This document shows, piece by piece, positions 12,505-22,899 of a stretch of DNA of 64,000 nucleotides (within the stretch, counting starts at the first letter, position 1; each line of letters starts with the position of its first letter). The DNA lies in NCBI RefSeq assembly GCF_014805685.1, contig NC_060902.1:5013286-5077285 (forward strand). Direction: 5' to 3'. Under the pieces are notes generated by a model. That model was not told the DNA's origin. It saw only the letters and a program-made list of their open reading frames with translations, and did no database searches. The position numbers and the translations under genes were made by a program. The stretch comes from Silurus meridionalis. Its lineage: Eukaryota; Chordata; Actinopteri; Siluriformes; Siluridae.

Positions 12505-12760
12505 CTATAGTGGAGCTCTGACCTCAACCCTACTGAACACCTTTGGGATAAATTGGAACAATGGCTGCACCCCAGATTTCCTCACGTTACATCAGTACCT
12601 GACTTTACCACTGCCCTTGTGGCTTAATGAGCACAAATCTCAACAACCACAATCCAAAGTCTAGAATTTAGTGGAACATCTTCCCAGAAGAATGGAGGTT
12701 ATTATAACAGCAAATGGTGACTACATGTGGAATTGGATATTCGGAAAGCATGCAGAACTC
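12505..12760 (+). mobile_element. Tc1-like 3' fragment
   Basis: Contains the remnant CTCAACCCTACTGAACACCT of the SPDLNPIEHLW motif, followed by the downstream region ending near AGTGGAACATCTTCCCAGAA. Non-coding and truncated at both ends. Similar pieces occur at 25780-26230, 36230-36490, 45860-46215 and 52476-52800. Confidence 0.7.
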
Positions 12761-12789
12761 TTATGGACAAATTTCTGTTTACATAATGC

Positions 12790-12808
12790 GCACACACATA
12801 CACACACT

Positions 12809-12842
<34 letters not shown>
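12790..12842. repeat. CA/TA microsatellite
   Basis: Interrupted CA repeat running into TATATA. Confidence 0.95.
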
Positions 12843-13259
12843 CACTAATTACATAGTACATATAGCACATGCACAATTTCATGAAAGAGCTATTTAAGGG
12901 TTCATAGGATAGTTTTAGGTTTTTGCTAACTATTTAATTACTTCTACTACTAACACTCATATAAAACCTTTACAAACTTCAATTTGAGGAAAATCACAGA
13001 TGACGTTCCTACAGGATGTTAAGTAATCTGTGTTTTTCTTTTTTTTTCCTGTGTTTTGATCTGAGGATAACATACAACCTAAAAGTTCTATGCGGTGCTA
13101 GGTTCTATCAAGAAAATGATGTAACTTCTAAAAATTCCTATTTTTTAAAAATCTGAATAAACCTGTAAAAAACATCTACAACATACCCACAATCTACAAC
13201 GTATTTGTAGGGGAAATGTACTAAAAGCAGGGACTATATTTGTTGTTGGGCTCTCTGAC

Positions 13260-13430
13260 CTGGGTGAAAATGAGAGTTTCTGAGCTGCGGCTGTCCAAAC
13301 TCAGCACAAAGCGAATGGACTGGAAGAGCTCCTGGATGCTGGTGCGAAACTGTTCCTCCTCCATACCACAAGTAGCCCGAGAGTACAGGATCCGTGACTG
13401 GACAATGAACTTGAACAAATACTCCAGGGC
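13260..13430 (-). CDS. dock3: dock3 exon E17, ARM-like helices
   Basis: 171 nt, 57 codons from ALEYLFKFIVQSRILYSRAT through MEEEQFRTSIQELFQSIRFV to SSETLIFTQ. Acceptor GACTTTCAG, donor CAG|GTCAGA. Symmetric phase 0. This exon cleanly separates DOCK3 from DOCK4, whose counterpart reads QEYIFKYIVQSRRLFSLATG. Confidence 0.97.
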
Positions 13431-14072
13431 CTGAAAGTCAAGGGTTTTAAAGTCATCTTGAAACAATCATAGAGAACATTCTTAGATTTTACATTGTAAG
13501 CACCAATATCTTTGACACTATAAAAACGTCCTTAAGTTTTTGTGAAAGAAACTGCTATGGGCTCAGGCTAAATCGAAATGCATCCCAGCTACATTATATT
13601 TACTGAAATGAGGAAAAAAAGCCAGGAGGCATCCCAGCAGGATGCTTTACATCATATCTTGGATGGACAATTCCTCTGCAGGGCAGACAGTGGCTGTGAA
13701 GTCAGACTTGTTTAAAAGTGTGCGTGATCCATGAAATATTCACATGGATCCCCTCTGAATTGAATCACAGCTTGACCAGGCCTCATGAATATTACATACA
13801 GTTCATCTATTAAGCAGTTCCAATCTCATGAGTGCCAAGCAGGGTGACAACTGTTTGCCATACGATGAGTTGTCTTCTATTTGCATTCCAGTGCGTTGTG
13901 TCTGATGAGCAAGACAACATGTTCAACAACCCAACTACAGTACATAATCTGACAGGCGGTAATTATGGGATCTTAATTAAAATAACTTGAGCGGTCCTGT
14001 GCCAAAAATTACAAATCACTTAAAAGATTAATTGCTTCAATTTCTGAAACTGGAGTGGATACATGAGCATAC
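13431..14072 (-). other. dock3 intron E16-E17
   Basis: 642 bp with no recognised repeat. About 13690-14020 has balanced, non-repetitive sequence and is a candidate conserved non-coding block; this rests on appearance only. Confidence 0.5.
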
Positions 14073-14154
14073 CCTCATTGCTTCTTGAATGTGGTCCTGC
14101 CGGACGACCTCTGCTGAGCGGTCCATATACCATTTCAGGCAACGTATAAGCTCT
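14073..14154 (-). CDS. dock3: dock3 exon E16, ARM-like helices
   Basis: 82 nt: one base completing Lys, 27 codons ELIRCLKWYMDRSAEVVRQD through HIQEAMR. Acceptor CTTCCAG, donor AGG|GTATGC. LKWYMD....RQ.HIQEAM is a conserved helix pair. Leaves in phase 0. Confidence 0.96.
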
Positions 14155-14637
14155 CTGGAAGTATAACACACATACATATTAGCCATCTAAAAGTTTTTTT
14201 TATTTTTTTAAGGAAGCAAAAGTTTCAGAACAGTCTGTGCCAAACTTTTTATTTAACTACTGACTTTTGTTAAATACTGGATATTAATTAAAGCATGTCT
14301 TTTTATCCCTTTTTTAATATTTTAATAAGTCACTAATAGCACAATATATATAACATTCTCCTAATGCTATTTAATTTTTAATCTTTGAAAACCTTTAATC
14401 AAATCTGCTCTGAATGAAATGAAAATAATTAAACAGAATACTCATTTGCTATATAAATACAAATTAACTACTACTAGTACTACTTGTATTGTACCACAAT
14501 ACATATTTCTCCACATGAATTACAAATACAAATTAAAGGAGCAGATCAGTAGGCTGAATTTAAGTGAATTGACAATTATTATAAGTATATATTTCTATAC
14601 AGAGCTCATTTTTGCCCCTAACTGTAAACATGCTTAC
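14155..14637 (-). other. dock3 intron E15-E16
   Basis: 483 bp, AT-rich. I see only splice signals at its ends and no repeat or coding sequence. Confidence 0.7.
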
Positions 14638-14738
14638 TTATATGCTAGGGCTCCAGCAAAGTGTTTCTGGATGTAAGTGTCCATCACTGGGCGGAAGTGG
14701 TAGTATTTGCTATCCCGGAGCAGATTGATGATGAATAC
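14638..14738 (-). CDS. dock3: dock3 exon E15, ARM-like helices
   Basis: 101 nt, 33 codons from VFIINLLRDSKYYHFRPVMD to HFAGALAY, then 2 nt of a split Lys. Acceptor TGACCAG, donor AA|GTAAGC. FRPVMDTYI..HFAGALAYK is the most conserved block of the DOCK-A/B helical region. Confidence 0.97.
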
Positions 14739-16452
14739 CTGGTCAGAGAAAGAGAGCCAACACAAACACAGCTCAGCGAGGTTTGAAACGTAGTGAGGAT
14801 CAAGCACAAAGCTCTGATTCAGTCTGAAAGGACCGTCATGCATCAGTGCTGCCGTGATCTCCCCTGACCTCGTTTCAGACAGCGTGAAGTGCCGGCTGTC
14901 AGTTTGAAAAGTACAAGGAATTAACAACGTGCTAAGCATTGCAAAGCTTTGAAAACTCAACACAATTTTAGTTTTCACCATTGCTGAATCTGAATCAATA
15001 GCTAATATTGACACATCTTATCATGTGTATGATATATTCTTTAAATAAAGTAAAGAAATGAAACTTGGTTTGAGTGTGATCTCAAAGGTCAGAACATCAG
15101 CCTTGCTATCACCCGGTCATCCTGGACAAGCACCACATCAAGTAATCCAATCATCATATTTCATACTGAGTATTTACACTCGTGACAGAAATCATTGCAT
15201 TCACAAAATGCTTTAAAATGACATTTAATGAGTGCAAATGAATTAAATGTGGCTGTTTAAATCTTTACACATTTAAAAGGTTTATTTAGGATGTTTTATA
15301 TTTATTCATTTATTAATTTTTTGTTGTTGGTATATTCATGTTGCTTTCAGTATAATCTTTTTTATTTAGGTTTATTCTCTTGTATGATTAAAAAAAATCT
15401 TCTCTTTAATTTTACATTTACATTTATGGCATTTGGCAGATGCCCTTATCCAGAGAGATTTACAGTAATCATACTTATTCAACTGAGAAATGTTATTGTA
15501 TTTGTAATTTTATCATGGTTTAGTCAATACAATTATGTTCCTGCATGTTTCACTGTGTATGGTAGTGGATCTGACAAATAAAATCATAATATAATAATTT
15601 ACACGGCTCCATTCTGAAGATTTAAATAAGTAAATGTATTCATTAATAATTTTTTATGCATCTCTTGTTTTTAATGAATAATTGGTAATATTAATTTAGT
15701 TTGGATTATCACCAGCTATTATTATTTCTAAACATTCGTCTAGTGCTGCTCCGATTGACAAGGAGAGGTCACTATTTCCACCCAGAGAGCAGAACCAATT
15801 ACAGTCGTGATCTAAAGATTATGAGTTCAAAAGGTTGGGCATGGAGCTAACTATGCTTTTTTGAACCTTCGTACCAATTTCTTTTAGCTGCAGCACTAAA
15901 AGCAGACCAACTGAAAGATTATGTAGTTAAATAGACTCACATTTAATATCTTTACCACCTCGAAGTCATCAACCCTTAATCATCCACTTTATAAAAGTAT
16001 GATGGAGCAAACACTCTACATGGATATTAAATATAATTACATGCTTGGCAATGCAGGTAAAATCATTAGAAAACATTTCCATGAGAAGCCCAGTGAAACG
16101 ATTTCCTCTTTATAAAGGTATGACAGATGTGATTAGGGAGGTAATAGCCAAAACTCCTTGACTCTTTGTGTTGAGCCCTGAAAAGCTAAAGACTCCCTAC
16201 GGGATGGCAATGCAGGCAGCTGTGATCTAATAACAGCTGGCTCCCTGCCAGCTGAGACCTACTATTCATCACACACGCTCACAAACACACACCAGCAGCA
16301 GCATGGGTATTAGAGAAAGAGATCAGTGATACAAGGGCCTGGAATACACACAAACACAGACTGAATACAGATGTGAAGCTCACTTTGTGCTCAAATGGTT
16401 TGATTATTCATCTTACAAAATGGGCATAATGTGGAAAATAAATGCTTCCTAC
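14739..16452 (-). other. dock3 intron E14-E15
   Basis: Contains a short SINE/LINE 3' tail (15411-15475). About 14745-15400 and 15480-16450 show no recognised element; an open frame running from E15 into this intron is read-through. Confidence 0.7.
15411..15475 (+). repeat. SINE/LINE 3' tail fragment
   Basis: TTTGGCAGATGCCCTTATCC followed by an AGAGAGATTTACAG stretch, the tail shared by many fish SINEs and L2-type LINEs. Related tails are at 35935 and 58245. Confidence 0.6.
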
Positions 16453-16536
16453 CAGCGACTGAAACACCAAAGGACCATATTTGTCTGTGTTGTCATCTAA
16501 AATGGAGAACAGTGTATCCAGGATGTCCTGAAGAAA
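16453..16536 (-). CDS. dock3: dock3 exon E14, ARM-like helices
   Basis: 84 nt, 28 codons beginning FLQDILDTLFSILDDNTDKY and ending LVFQSL. Acceptor TTTCTTCAG, donor CTG|GTAGGA. Symmetric phase 0. The first nine exon bases repeat the last nine intron bases, so a second AG lies 9 nt inside; using it would drop only FLQ. Homology to KFLQDILD supports the first AG as the main site. Confidence 0.94.
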
Positions 16537-16621
16537 CTGAAGAAATTGCAGCGTGGTTTGAATGAATATTTCACACCATTACACTCATTAATATTTTCCA
16601 GCTTGGATTTGATGTGCTTAC

Positions 16622-16719
16622 TTTCACTATTTCCTCTCCACTAACGTGCCTCAGTCGACCCAGAATGTCCATCACGCGATCAGGTTGAGCTTTCCACTTC
16701 AGCAGAGCCAGCAGGTCCA
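16622..16719 (-). CDS. dock3: dock3 exon E13, start of ARM-like helices
   Basis: 98 nt: 2 nt completing Val, 32 codons DLLALLKWKAQPDRVMDILG...GEEIVK. Acceptor GGTGCAG, donor AAA|GTAAGC. First helices after DHR-1. Separated from E12 by 115 bp and from E14 by 85 bp. Leaves in phase 0. Confidence 0.95.
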
Positions 16720-16834
16720 CTGCACCAAAAAAAAGAACATAAAAGTATTACTGTGTGACAAAACTAAAAATAAAGTCGTCTATCAATCGATGACAAACCA
16801 AAGTGTGTGCTATTCAGAAGTTGTTGGAACATAC

Positions 16835-17006
16835 CGTTCTGTGTGAGCTTGGTGGAGGAGAGCTGAGTGGAGATCCACAGGGTTTCCTTGGTGCTTCGCT
16901 GGAAGATGAGGCTGGAGGGAATGTTGGGGCAGCCGTTAAAGTCGTCCTTACAGCATGGTAGGCCCAGATACAGAGCATGGTTGCTGAAGGTTGTGTTCTC
17001 GTCACA
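16835..17006 (-). CDS. dock3: dock3 exon E12, end of DHR-1
   Basis: 172 nt, 57 codons from CDENTTFSNHALYLGLPCCK through NIPSSLIFQRSTKETLWIST to SSTKLTQN, plus one base of a split Val. Acceptor TTCGCAG, donor G|GTATGT. This is the DHR-1 C-terminus; STKLTQN is shared with DOCK4 and LPCCKDDFNGCPN is DOCK3-type. Confidence 0.96.
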
Positions 17007-18457
17007 CTGCGAATATGAATTTGGAAGCATAAAACATCCATTTATCTGTTGTTTTTTCAATGAGAAAAGGAAAAATTTACTAATTTTAACAGAAATTTTT
17101 TTAGGAAAAGATTTGGCAGCCCCTCAAAAAAGAGGCACTCTGTCATTAAACCATAGAAGATAAATGTCTATGCAGCCATAATGGATGTAATCAGTTATTC
17201 TGTGTAAACTGATACTGGTGTTACAGCCTGTGATGTTTCCATTATGTGTTTTGTGTTTTTGGTCCGTGTCTGTATGTGTGTATATAATATATATATATTG
17301 GCAAAAAGAATCGTTCATCTGCCTTCACATGCAGGTCTGAGGTCTGATGTTGGATGAGAAGACCTGGATCACAGTCTCCACTCTAATTCATCCCAAAGGT
17401 GTTCTATTGGGTTAAGGTCAGGACTCTGTGCAGGCCATTCAAGTTCTTTCACACCAAACTTACTCATCCATGTCTTTATGGATCTTGCTTTGTGCACTGT
17501 TCCACAGTCATGTAGGAACAAGAACCGGCTGTCCCCAAACTGTTCCCACAAAGTTGAGAGTATGAAACTGTCCAAAATATTTTGGTATGCTAAAGCATTA
17601 AGAGTTCTTTCACTGTAACTAAGGGGCCGAGCCCAACTCCAGAAAAACAACCCCACATCATTAACCCCCTCCACCAAACTTTACACTTGGCACAATGCAG
17701 TCAGACAAGTACCGTTCTCCTGGCAACCGCCAAACCCAGACGGATCCATCGGATTGGCAGACAGTGAAACATGATTCGTCACTCCAGAGAACACGTCTCC
17801 ACTGCTCTAGAGTTTGATGGCGGTGTGCTTTACAGAACTGCATCCAATACTTTGCAATACTTGGTGATGTAAGGCTTGGATGCAGCTGCTCGGCCATGGA
17901 AACCCATTCCATGAAGCTCTCTACGCACTGTTCTTGAGCTGATCTATAGGCCACATGAGGTTTTGAGGTCTGTAGCTATTGACTCTGATTTTGTATCAAA
18001 ATACTTTAGAGTACGTCAACATAAACTAGTCTACAAGTAAGCTCTATTTCTAAGATATAAACTACATGTTTGTACATTATTTCATGAACCAATTAATCCA
18101 TCTATAAGACTTGAACCACTTTTATTATCTCATATTTACTTTAAAAGGAATCATTCTTTCTGGATTCCTTTTGTCTGAGATTTTATCAGTTCCCTGTGTA
18201 ATGTGCTTTGAATCGATTTCATGTGCTCTACTGCTTAGCTGCTTTTAATACCACTCATGTCTAAGAATAAATTTGAATATTCTGCTGTTAAATTATATAT
18301 TGAATACTCAGTTGCTAAAAAAGACCTCATGATTAATAACTAAATCTTCATGAGAACCAAATAAATAATGAAGCACAGTCTGTGTATATAAAAAGCACAT
18401 TTTGAGAGCTAAATATAAATTAATTCAGATATAATTAGCAGAAAAAAATGTTCTGAC
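17007..18457 (-). other. dock3 intron E11-E12
   Basis: Carries a truncated Tc1-like element on the minus strand (about 17287-17990). 18000-18450 and 17010-17280 are AT-rich without recognised features. Confidence 0.75.
17287..17990 (-). mobile_element. Tc1-like transposon, C-terminal two thirds of transposase
   Basis: Minus-strand transposase remnant. The upstream frame (to about 17661) has [10 protein letters not shown] with the first catalytic Asp; a frame change near 17665 leads to a second frame with LFLHDCGTVHKARSIKTWM and ends WPAQSPDLNPIEHLWDELEW. All three DDE acids (D, D, E) survive, but the N-terminal DNA-binding region is missing, so it cannot be autonomous. The 3' end runs to about 17290 (TGGCAAAAAGAATCG on the plus strand). 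Confidence 0.9.
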
Positions 18458-18564
18458 CTTGTACACATAGAGTTCGTGACACTCATCGGACAGCGTCGTA
18501 CCATCTTCCCTCATTAAAGGTGTGAAAGCAAAGCCAAAGAGCTTCTTCTCGCCTTTGTCTTTTG
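18458..18564 (-). CDS. dock3: dock3 exon E11, DHR-1
   Basis: 107 nt: 2 nt completing Thr, then 35 codons from KDKGEKKLFGFAFTPLMRED to CHELYVYK. Acceptor CTGCAG, donor AAG|GTCAG. KDKGEKKLFGFAF is a near-invariant DHR-1 loop and strand. Leaves in phase 0. Confidence 0.96.
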
Positions 18565-18639
18565 CTGCAGAAATAGGAAGATCTTTTTATTCTTTGCTCA
18601 TATTGTCATCACAGAAATTACTAAATGTAATTGCAATAA

Positions 18640-19435
18640 ATAATTAATATGAATATAAACAAAACTGAGAACATATACAATTTTAAATAAATAGTAAGTT
18701 TTCATGTTGATGGCTGCAACAGGTTACAAATAAGTTGGGACATTGTGCACCAAAGGTTTTAAAATGGTGAAAGATCTAGACTGCAGACAGGCCCGTACCT
18801 GGACATTGCCTTGCTAACAAAAACGCAAGGCCTTCCCTCAAAAAGACGTCTTCTGGATGTAAGTATATTCTGCTTTAAAACCTTTATATACGGTTCAGCA
18901 TTGATGGAGCCTTTCAAGCTGCCCATTCCACAGGCAATAATGCACTCCCATACCATCAGGGATGTGGCTTTTTGAAGGCTGATAACAAGCCAGATGGTCC
19001 CTCTCCTCTTTAGCCCAGAGGACTTTGTGTCAATGGTTTGCAAAAAGAAATTATATATTCGTCTGAACACAGAATAGTTTTTTACTTTGCATCAATACAT
19101 TTTAAATGAGCTTTGGTCCAAAGAGGATGAAGACATTTTGGATCATGTTCCCGCATGCCTTTTTCTTTTCATGATAGAGATTTAATATTTGTGGATTACA
19201 AACTGTGTTCACAGACAATGGTTTCTGGAGGTGTTAATAAGCCCATGCAATGATTACAGAATCATGACTATTTAGAGTACAGCCTGAGGGCCAGAAGATC
19301 AAAGGAATCCAATAGTGATTTTTGCTCCTGTCCCTTTCATTTCTGTAGATTCTTTGATTTTTTTAAAATAATATTATGTACTGTGAATGATGACATATTC
19401 AACTGTTTTGCAATTTTATGTTAAGTTCCGGATGC
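18640..19435 (-). mobile_element. Tc1-like transposase remnant, second subfamily
   Basis: Minus-strand decayed transposase. Recognisable pieces in order: a TVHNII-like helix remnant, LWTKAHLKC, a LCSDE motif in place of LWSDES, then KATSLMVWECIIACGMGSLK, SINAEPYIKVLKQNILTSRR and LFEGRPCVF. Many stops. The part after the second catalytic Asp is missing. The end reading GTCCCAACTTATTTGTAACC on the minus strand is the usual 3' flank of this fish subfamily. Confidence 0.8.
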
Positions 19436-20270
19436 TGCCATTCAGCTAGACAGGCTAGCCCTGTTTTGTGGCAACAGAAATGGAGCTCTGTGCGGTAAGA
19501 CTCGCTGTGGTGGCGTGTGTGTTCATATCAACAAGGAATGGTGCAAGAACTCTGTGCTTGTCTTCAGCTACTGCTTATCGCTAGTGGAGTTTGTCACTGT
19601 AAGATGCAGGCCATTTTATTTAACACGGAAAAACCCACCACTGCTTTCATTGTCATATTGTACATTCTTCCAAGCGCTAATGCTAAGGAGGCACTGTGTG
19701 AACTCTATGGGGCTGTTAGCGACGTGCAGAATGCTCACCCGGGTGGACTTAATTATCGCCTGAGAATTCAACCATGCAAATCTCAAATCAGTGCTCTCGA
19801 AATTCCATCAGCATGTGGACTTTGCAACGAGAGGAAAACACACTGGATTTTGTTTACACAAACACGGCGTATACCGTGAATAGCCCCATTCCCACCTCAG
19901 CTTCTCAGACCACATCTCAGTTATGCTAATTTCACAATACAGTACAATACAATACTCCTTAAAACACAGTACTTAACTGTATCCAACTCACATGCGCATT
20001 CACTTAACTGTGTGATACTAAACTGTTACAACCTGAACTCAAACACGCACTCAATACTCATTTCAGTTCATACACATCCATGTCTTTAGCACCGCCCATA
20101 TTATATTATAATCATATTATACTGTTTACACATTATTATATTTTGTACCTCTCGAATGCTGCTCTTGCTGTTTTTGCACAACATTGTGTTTATGTTTACA
20201 AATACAGTAAAGTTCTCTTTTGCACATTGTACTGTATAATATATTATACAATAGATTTATTGGTCGGCGC
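19430..20270 (+). mobile_element. LINE endonuclease fragment
   Basis: Plus-strand pieces in shifting frames resemble the endonuclease domain of a non-LTR retrotransposon: LFCGNRNGALCGKTRCGGVC, then SLVEFVTVRCRPFYL, then NHANLKS and FSDHISVMLI. An AT-rich 3' stretch follows. It abuts the Tc1-like remnant and separates it from another Tc1-like end, suggesting nested insertion. LINE clade not assigned. Confidence 0.7.
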
Positions 20271-20284
20271 TTGTTTTGTGTATC

Positions 20285-20470
20285 TGCCCCACACAAGTGT
20301 TGCAGCCATCAAATTCAAAATGATCTTTGTATTTTTTTTCTTAAATGGTACATTTCCTCAGTTTAAACATTTGATATATGTTGAATAAAATGTGGATTTA
20401 TGAGATTTGCAAATCATTGCTTTCTGTTTTTATTTATATTTTAACGTGTTGATTTGAGGTTGTATGTATT
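20285..20470 (+). mobile_element. Tc1-like 3' terminal fragment
   Basis: Contains CTCAGTTTAAACATTTGATA and GATTTGCAAATCATTGC, a common 3' terminal region of the Tc1-like subfamily also seen (opposite direction) at 18640-19435. Confidence 0.6.
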
Positions 20471-20584
20471 CTATACAGTATAAATCCTCAACAGTGTCTC
20501 AGAATCATTCAGGCACTAATATAGAACCTCAATCACTTCCCAGTTGAATATGTTGAATTTTGCTAAATCATTGCAGAAACTTAC

Positions 20585-20747
20585 TTGAGCAGTGCCTGAA
20601 CTCAAAGCGTAGATGGGAGCCTCTGAAGCGATCGATGGGAATGGGCAGCTTGATCACTTCATTCCAGCGAGGGCTGTTGTTGTGGTAGAGAACGAGTGAA
20701 CGAAGTTCACTGATATTCGGCTCTCCTGAACCCAGGCTAATGCAGTC
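20585..20747 (-). CDS. dock3: dock3 exon E10, DHR-1
   Basis: 163 nt, 54 codons from DCISLGSGEPNISELRSLVL through LPIPIDRFRGSHLRFEFRHC and one base of a split Thr. Acceptor ACTTTAG, donor A|GTAAGT. SPRW.E.IKLPIP and HLRFEFRHCS are conserved DHR-1 motifs. Confidence 0.96.
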
Positions 20748-20887
20748 CTAAAGTAGAAAAAAGAGTACAGATGATGATAGATTTCTTAAAATATAAACAC
20801 CACAATAACAGTTAGTATACACTGTTATACAATAGGCTTCTTTGCAAAAAATTAAAATAGAATTTTAATGTAATATTTAAAACCTAC

Positions 20888-21012
20888 CTTAAGAATCTCT
20901 CCGTCGGCATACAGCACATACACTGTGACCTCGATATTCTTCTGTACGCTCTTCCCTCCTCTCTCAAAGTCGCCTCTTTCCAAGGTGAGGTACAAATCGT
21001 TACGGATATCAC
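20888..21012 (-). CDS. dock3: dock3 exon E9, start of DHR-1
   Basis: 125 nt: 2 nt completing Gly and 41 codons from DIRNDLYLTLERGDFERGGK to YVLYADGEILK. Acceptor TTTTAG, donor AAG|GTAGG. RNDLYLTLERGDFERG is the first strand region of DHR-1, the C2-like domain that binds phosphoinositides and brings DOCK proteins to the membrane (family knowledge). Only 140 bp of intron separates it from E10. Confidence 0.96.
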
Positions 21013-22899
21013 CTAAAACATTATCAAAAATATGGGATCAAGTGAGCATATAACCAATACATTTTGCTTTATCACAGCATTGATGTAAAATCATTAACCA
21101 CGCATGATTCACAGCATAAACACTTCCAGAATTGAACAACAAATAGTCAATCCCAAATGACAAAGCAGATTGATCAACACTTGCAGCATGTGCTTACTTT
21201 AGAAAATGCCATGTAATAGAGAGACAAAGATTAATAGTGGCTGCTGACGTAGCTAAACTCTGAGGCAAGCTGCAGTATGAAGACAAGGCAATTCTGGTAA
21301 TAAAATAGACTGGTGTTATTATTTTCCAGTTTACTTAGTATTTTTAGTATGTATAATTTTGAAAAAACATAACATTTTTAAGATAAGTCCAAACATTTGG
21401 ATGACTTCAGAGGGCTTTTCAAATGATTTTTTGTTATAAATGTTGTTATACTGTATGAGATATGCACACGGGCTTAATCACACACAATAAAAGAGATTCT
21501 CATTCATTCATACATGAATTCAAAGCAAAAGAAAATGCAAAGTATGCACTCAGTTTGTGCAGCGCATGTGTTTTTTCCAAGTCTTATTACTCTGTGTTTT
21601 TTGTTTTTACATTTTTTTTTTCTAAACCAGTACTGCTTGACCTGTTGCCAACGCAACTGTTTGAGCCTTCATTACATGACCATATAATAAAATTCAGCAA
21701 AACAAATTTGTGTTCTCCATGTCATCTTATATGATCAAGACCCTCTTATGATGTACTAAAGAAAATTACTAATCTTTTCTCAGATGATCAATCAGACCAT
21801 GTTCAATGCATCAAATCATCAAATGATCAGACAAGCCGGCTGTACAAAGGAACACCAATCGATTAACTGTCCTAATGTTAACCTAAAACATAATGAAATC
21901 ACAAATATCATACCAATCATCGCTACATAATGTCATATTTCATTATGTCCAGTAGTTCACAATTCTAGTCTTGACAAAAACCCAGTGTTTTGCTCCTCAA
22001 TCACAGGGCTCACCCACGCAATTTCACCAAATATTTCATTAGCATAAAACAAAATGTCAGGGCTAGCTATTATGTAATATTACTGACGCCAGTCTACCGT
22101 AATGCATACAAACTGCTTTCAACAACTCGGCCCAATTATTCCCACAGAGCACAGCGCTACTCCTCCGCTTCTTCCCTTCTCTGTGTGTGGGAGAGCCATG
22201 CTAACCTCATGCTAATCTCTTCCAAAAAGTTGACCCATCGGCCCACGGTCGCTGCACCGCTGTGTTCTCCTAGCTGTCAGAATGCCCTGAGCAATTTGCA
22301 TTTTGTTTTGTGTTGTCCCAGTATTGTGCTACCGAGTGAACTCGGAATTAAATTTAGCCTTCAGCAAAAAAAACAACAACATGAAAAAAACAAAGGCACC
22401 GTTATTCTAGTACAAGTCTTTTAGACAACATAATGTTAATACAAAACAAATAATTTGTTGTAGTAATGGAAGCTTAGAACATCTGGATACTTGCTTTTAC
22501 ATTTACTTTGTCTGAAATAATACCTACTAACAGTGCCCCAGAGCACTGCTTGTTTTTCTATGCCTTTCTTCACTGAATGATAATAGTGACATGATTATAT
22601 TACATATATACATTGAGGGTTTTATGTATTATACATGAGTATAGTTTGAATGGCTAAATAAAACAAAAAAATAAATTCCCCAGTCTCAATTAATTCAAAT
22701 TAATTTAGTCTTTTTTTTATACAAGTTTTGAGTTTCTCTATTTTCAATAATTCTATAACTTTCTATTATTGTGTGAGTCTCTGCTTTCTGGTTGGATCAG
22801 ATAGATATTTGATTGACATTTCTGTTCATGTTTGAAAGACATTATGAATATATCTAGCACTGCTGCATGAGAACAAAAAACACCTCGCTACAAAGTGAA

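Larger units (their letters stand above)
8358..13259 (-). other. dock3 intron E17-E18, 4.9 kb
   Basis: Contains a GATAT array (9551-9600) beside a TA repeat, a MITE with clear terminal inverted repeats (10727-11350), a short tandem duplication (11349-11398), a Tc1-like 3' fragment (about 12505-12760) and a CA/TA repeat (12790-12842). About 8360-9500, 9610-10720 and 11400-12500 hold nothing recognised. Confidence 0.75.
18565..20584 (-). other. dock3 intron E10-E11
   Basis: Filled with transposon debris: a Tc1-like transposase remnant on the minus strand (about 18640-19435), a LINE endonuclease fragment on the plus strand (about 19430-20270) and a Tc1-like 3' end on the plus strand (about 20285-20470). 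Confidence 0.75.

Noticed and set aside
14739..15014. Upstream extension of the E15 open frame
   Set aside because: An acceptor (TGACCAG) and the protein match place the exon start at 14738; the extension is intron read-through with no similarity to DOCK proteins.
19515..19879. Two overlapping plus-strand open frames as a host gene
   Set aside because: They are out-of-frame pieces of a LINE endonuclease domain.
21990..22424. 144-codon open frame on the plus strand in the E8-E9 intron
   Set aside because: No recognisable domain, no splice or promoter context and low-complexity ends; best explained as chance.
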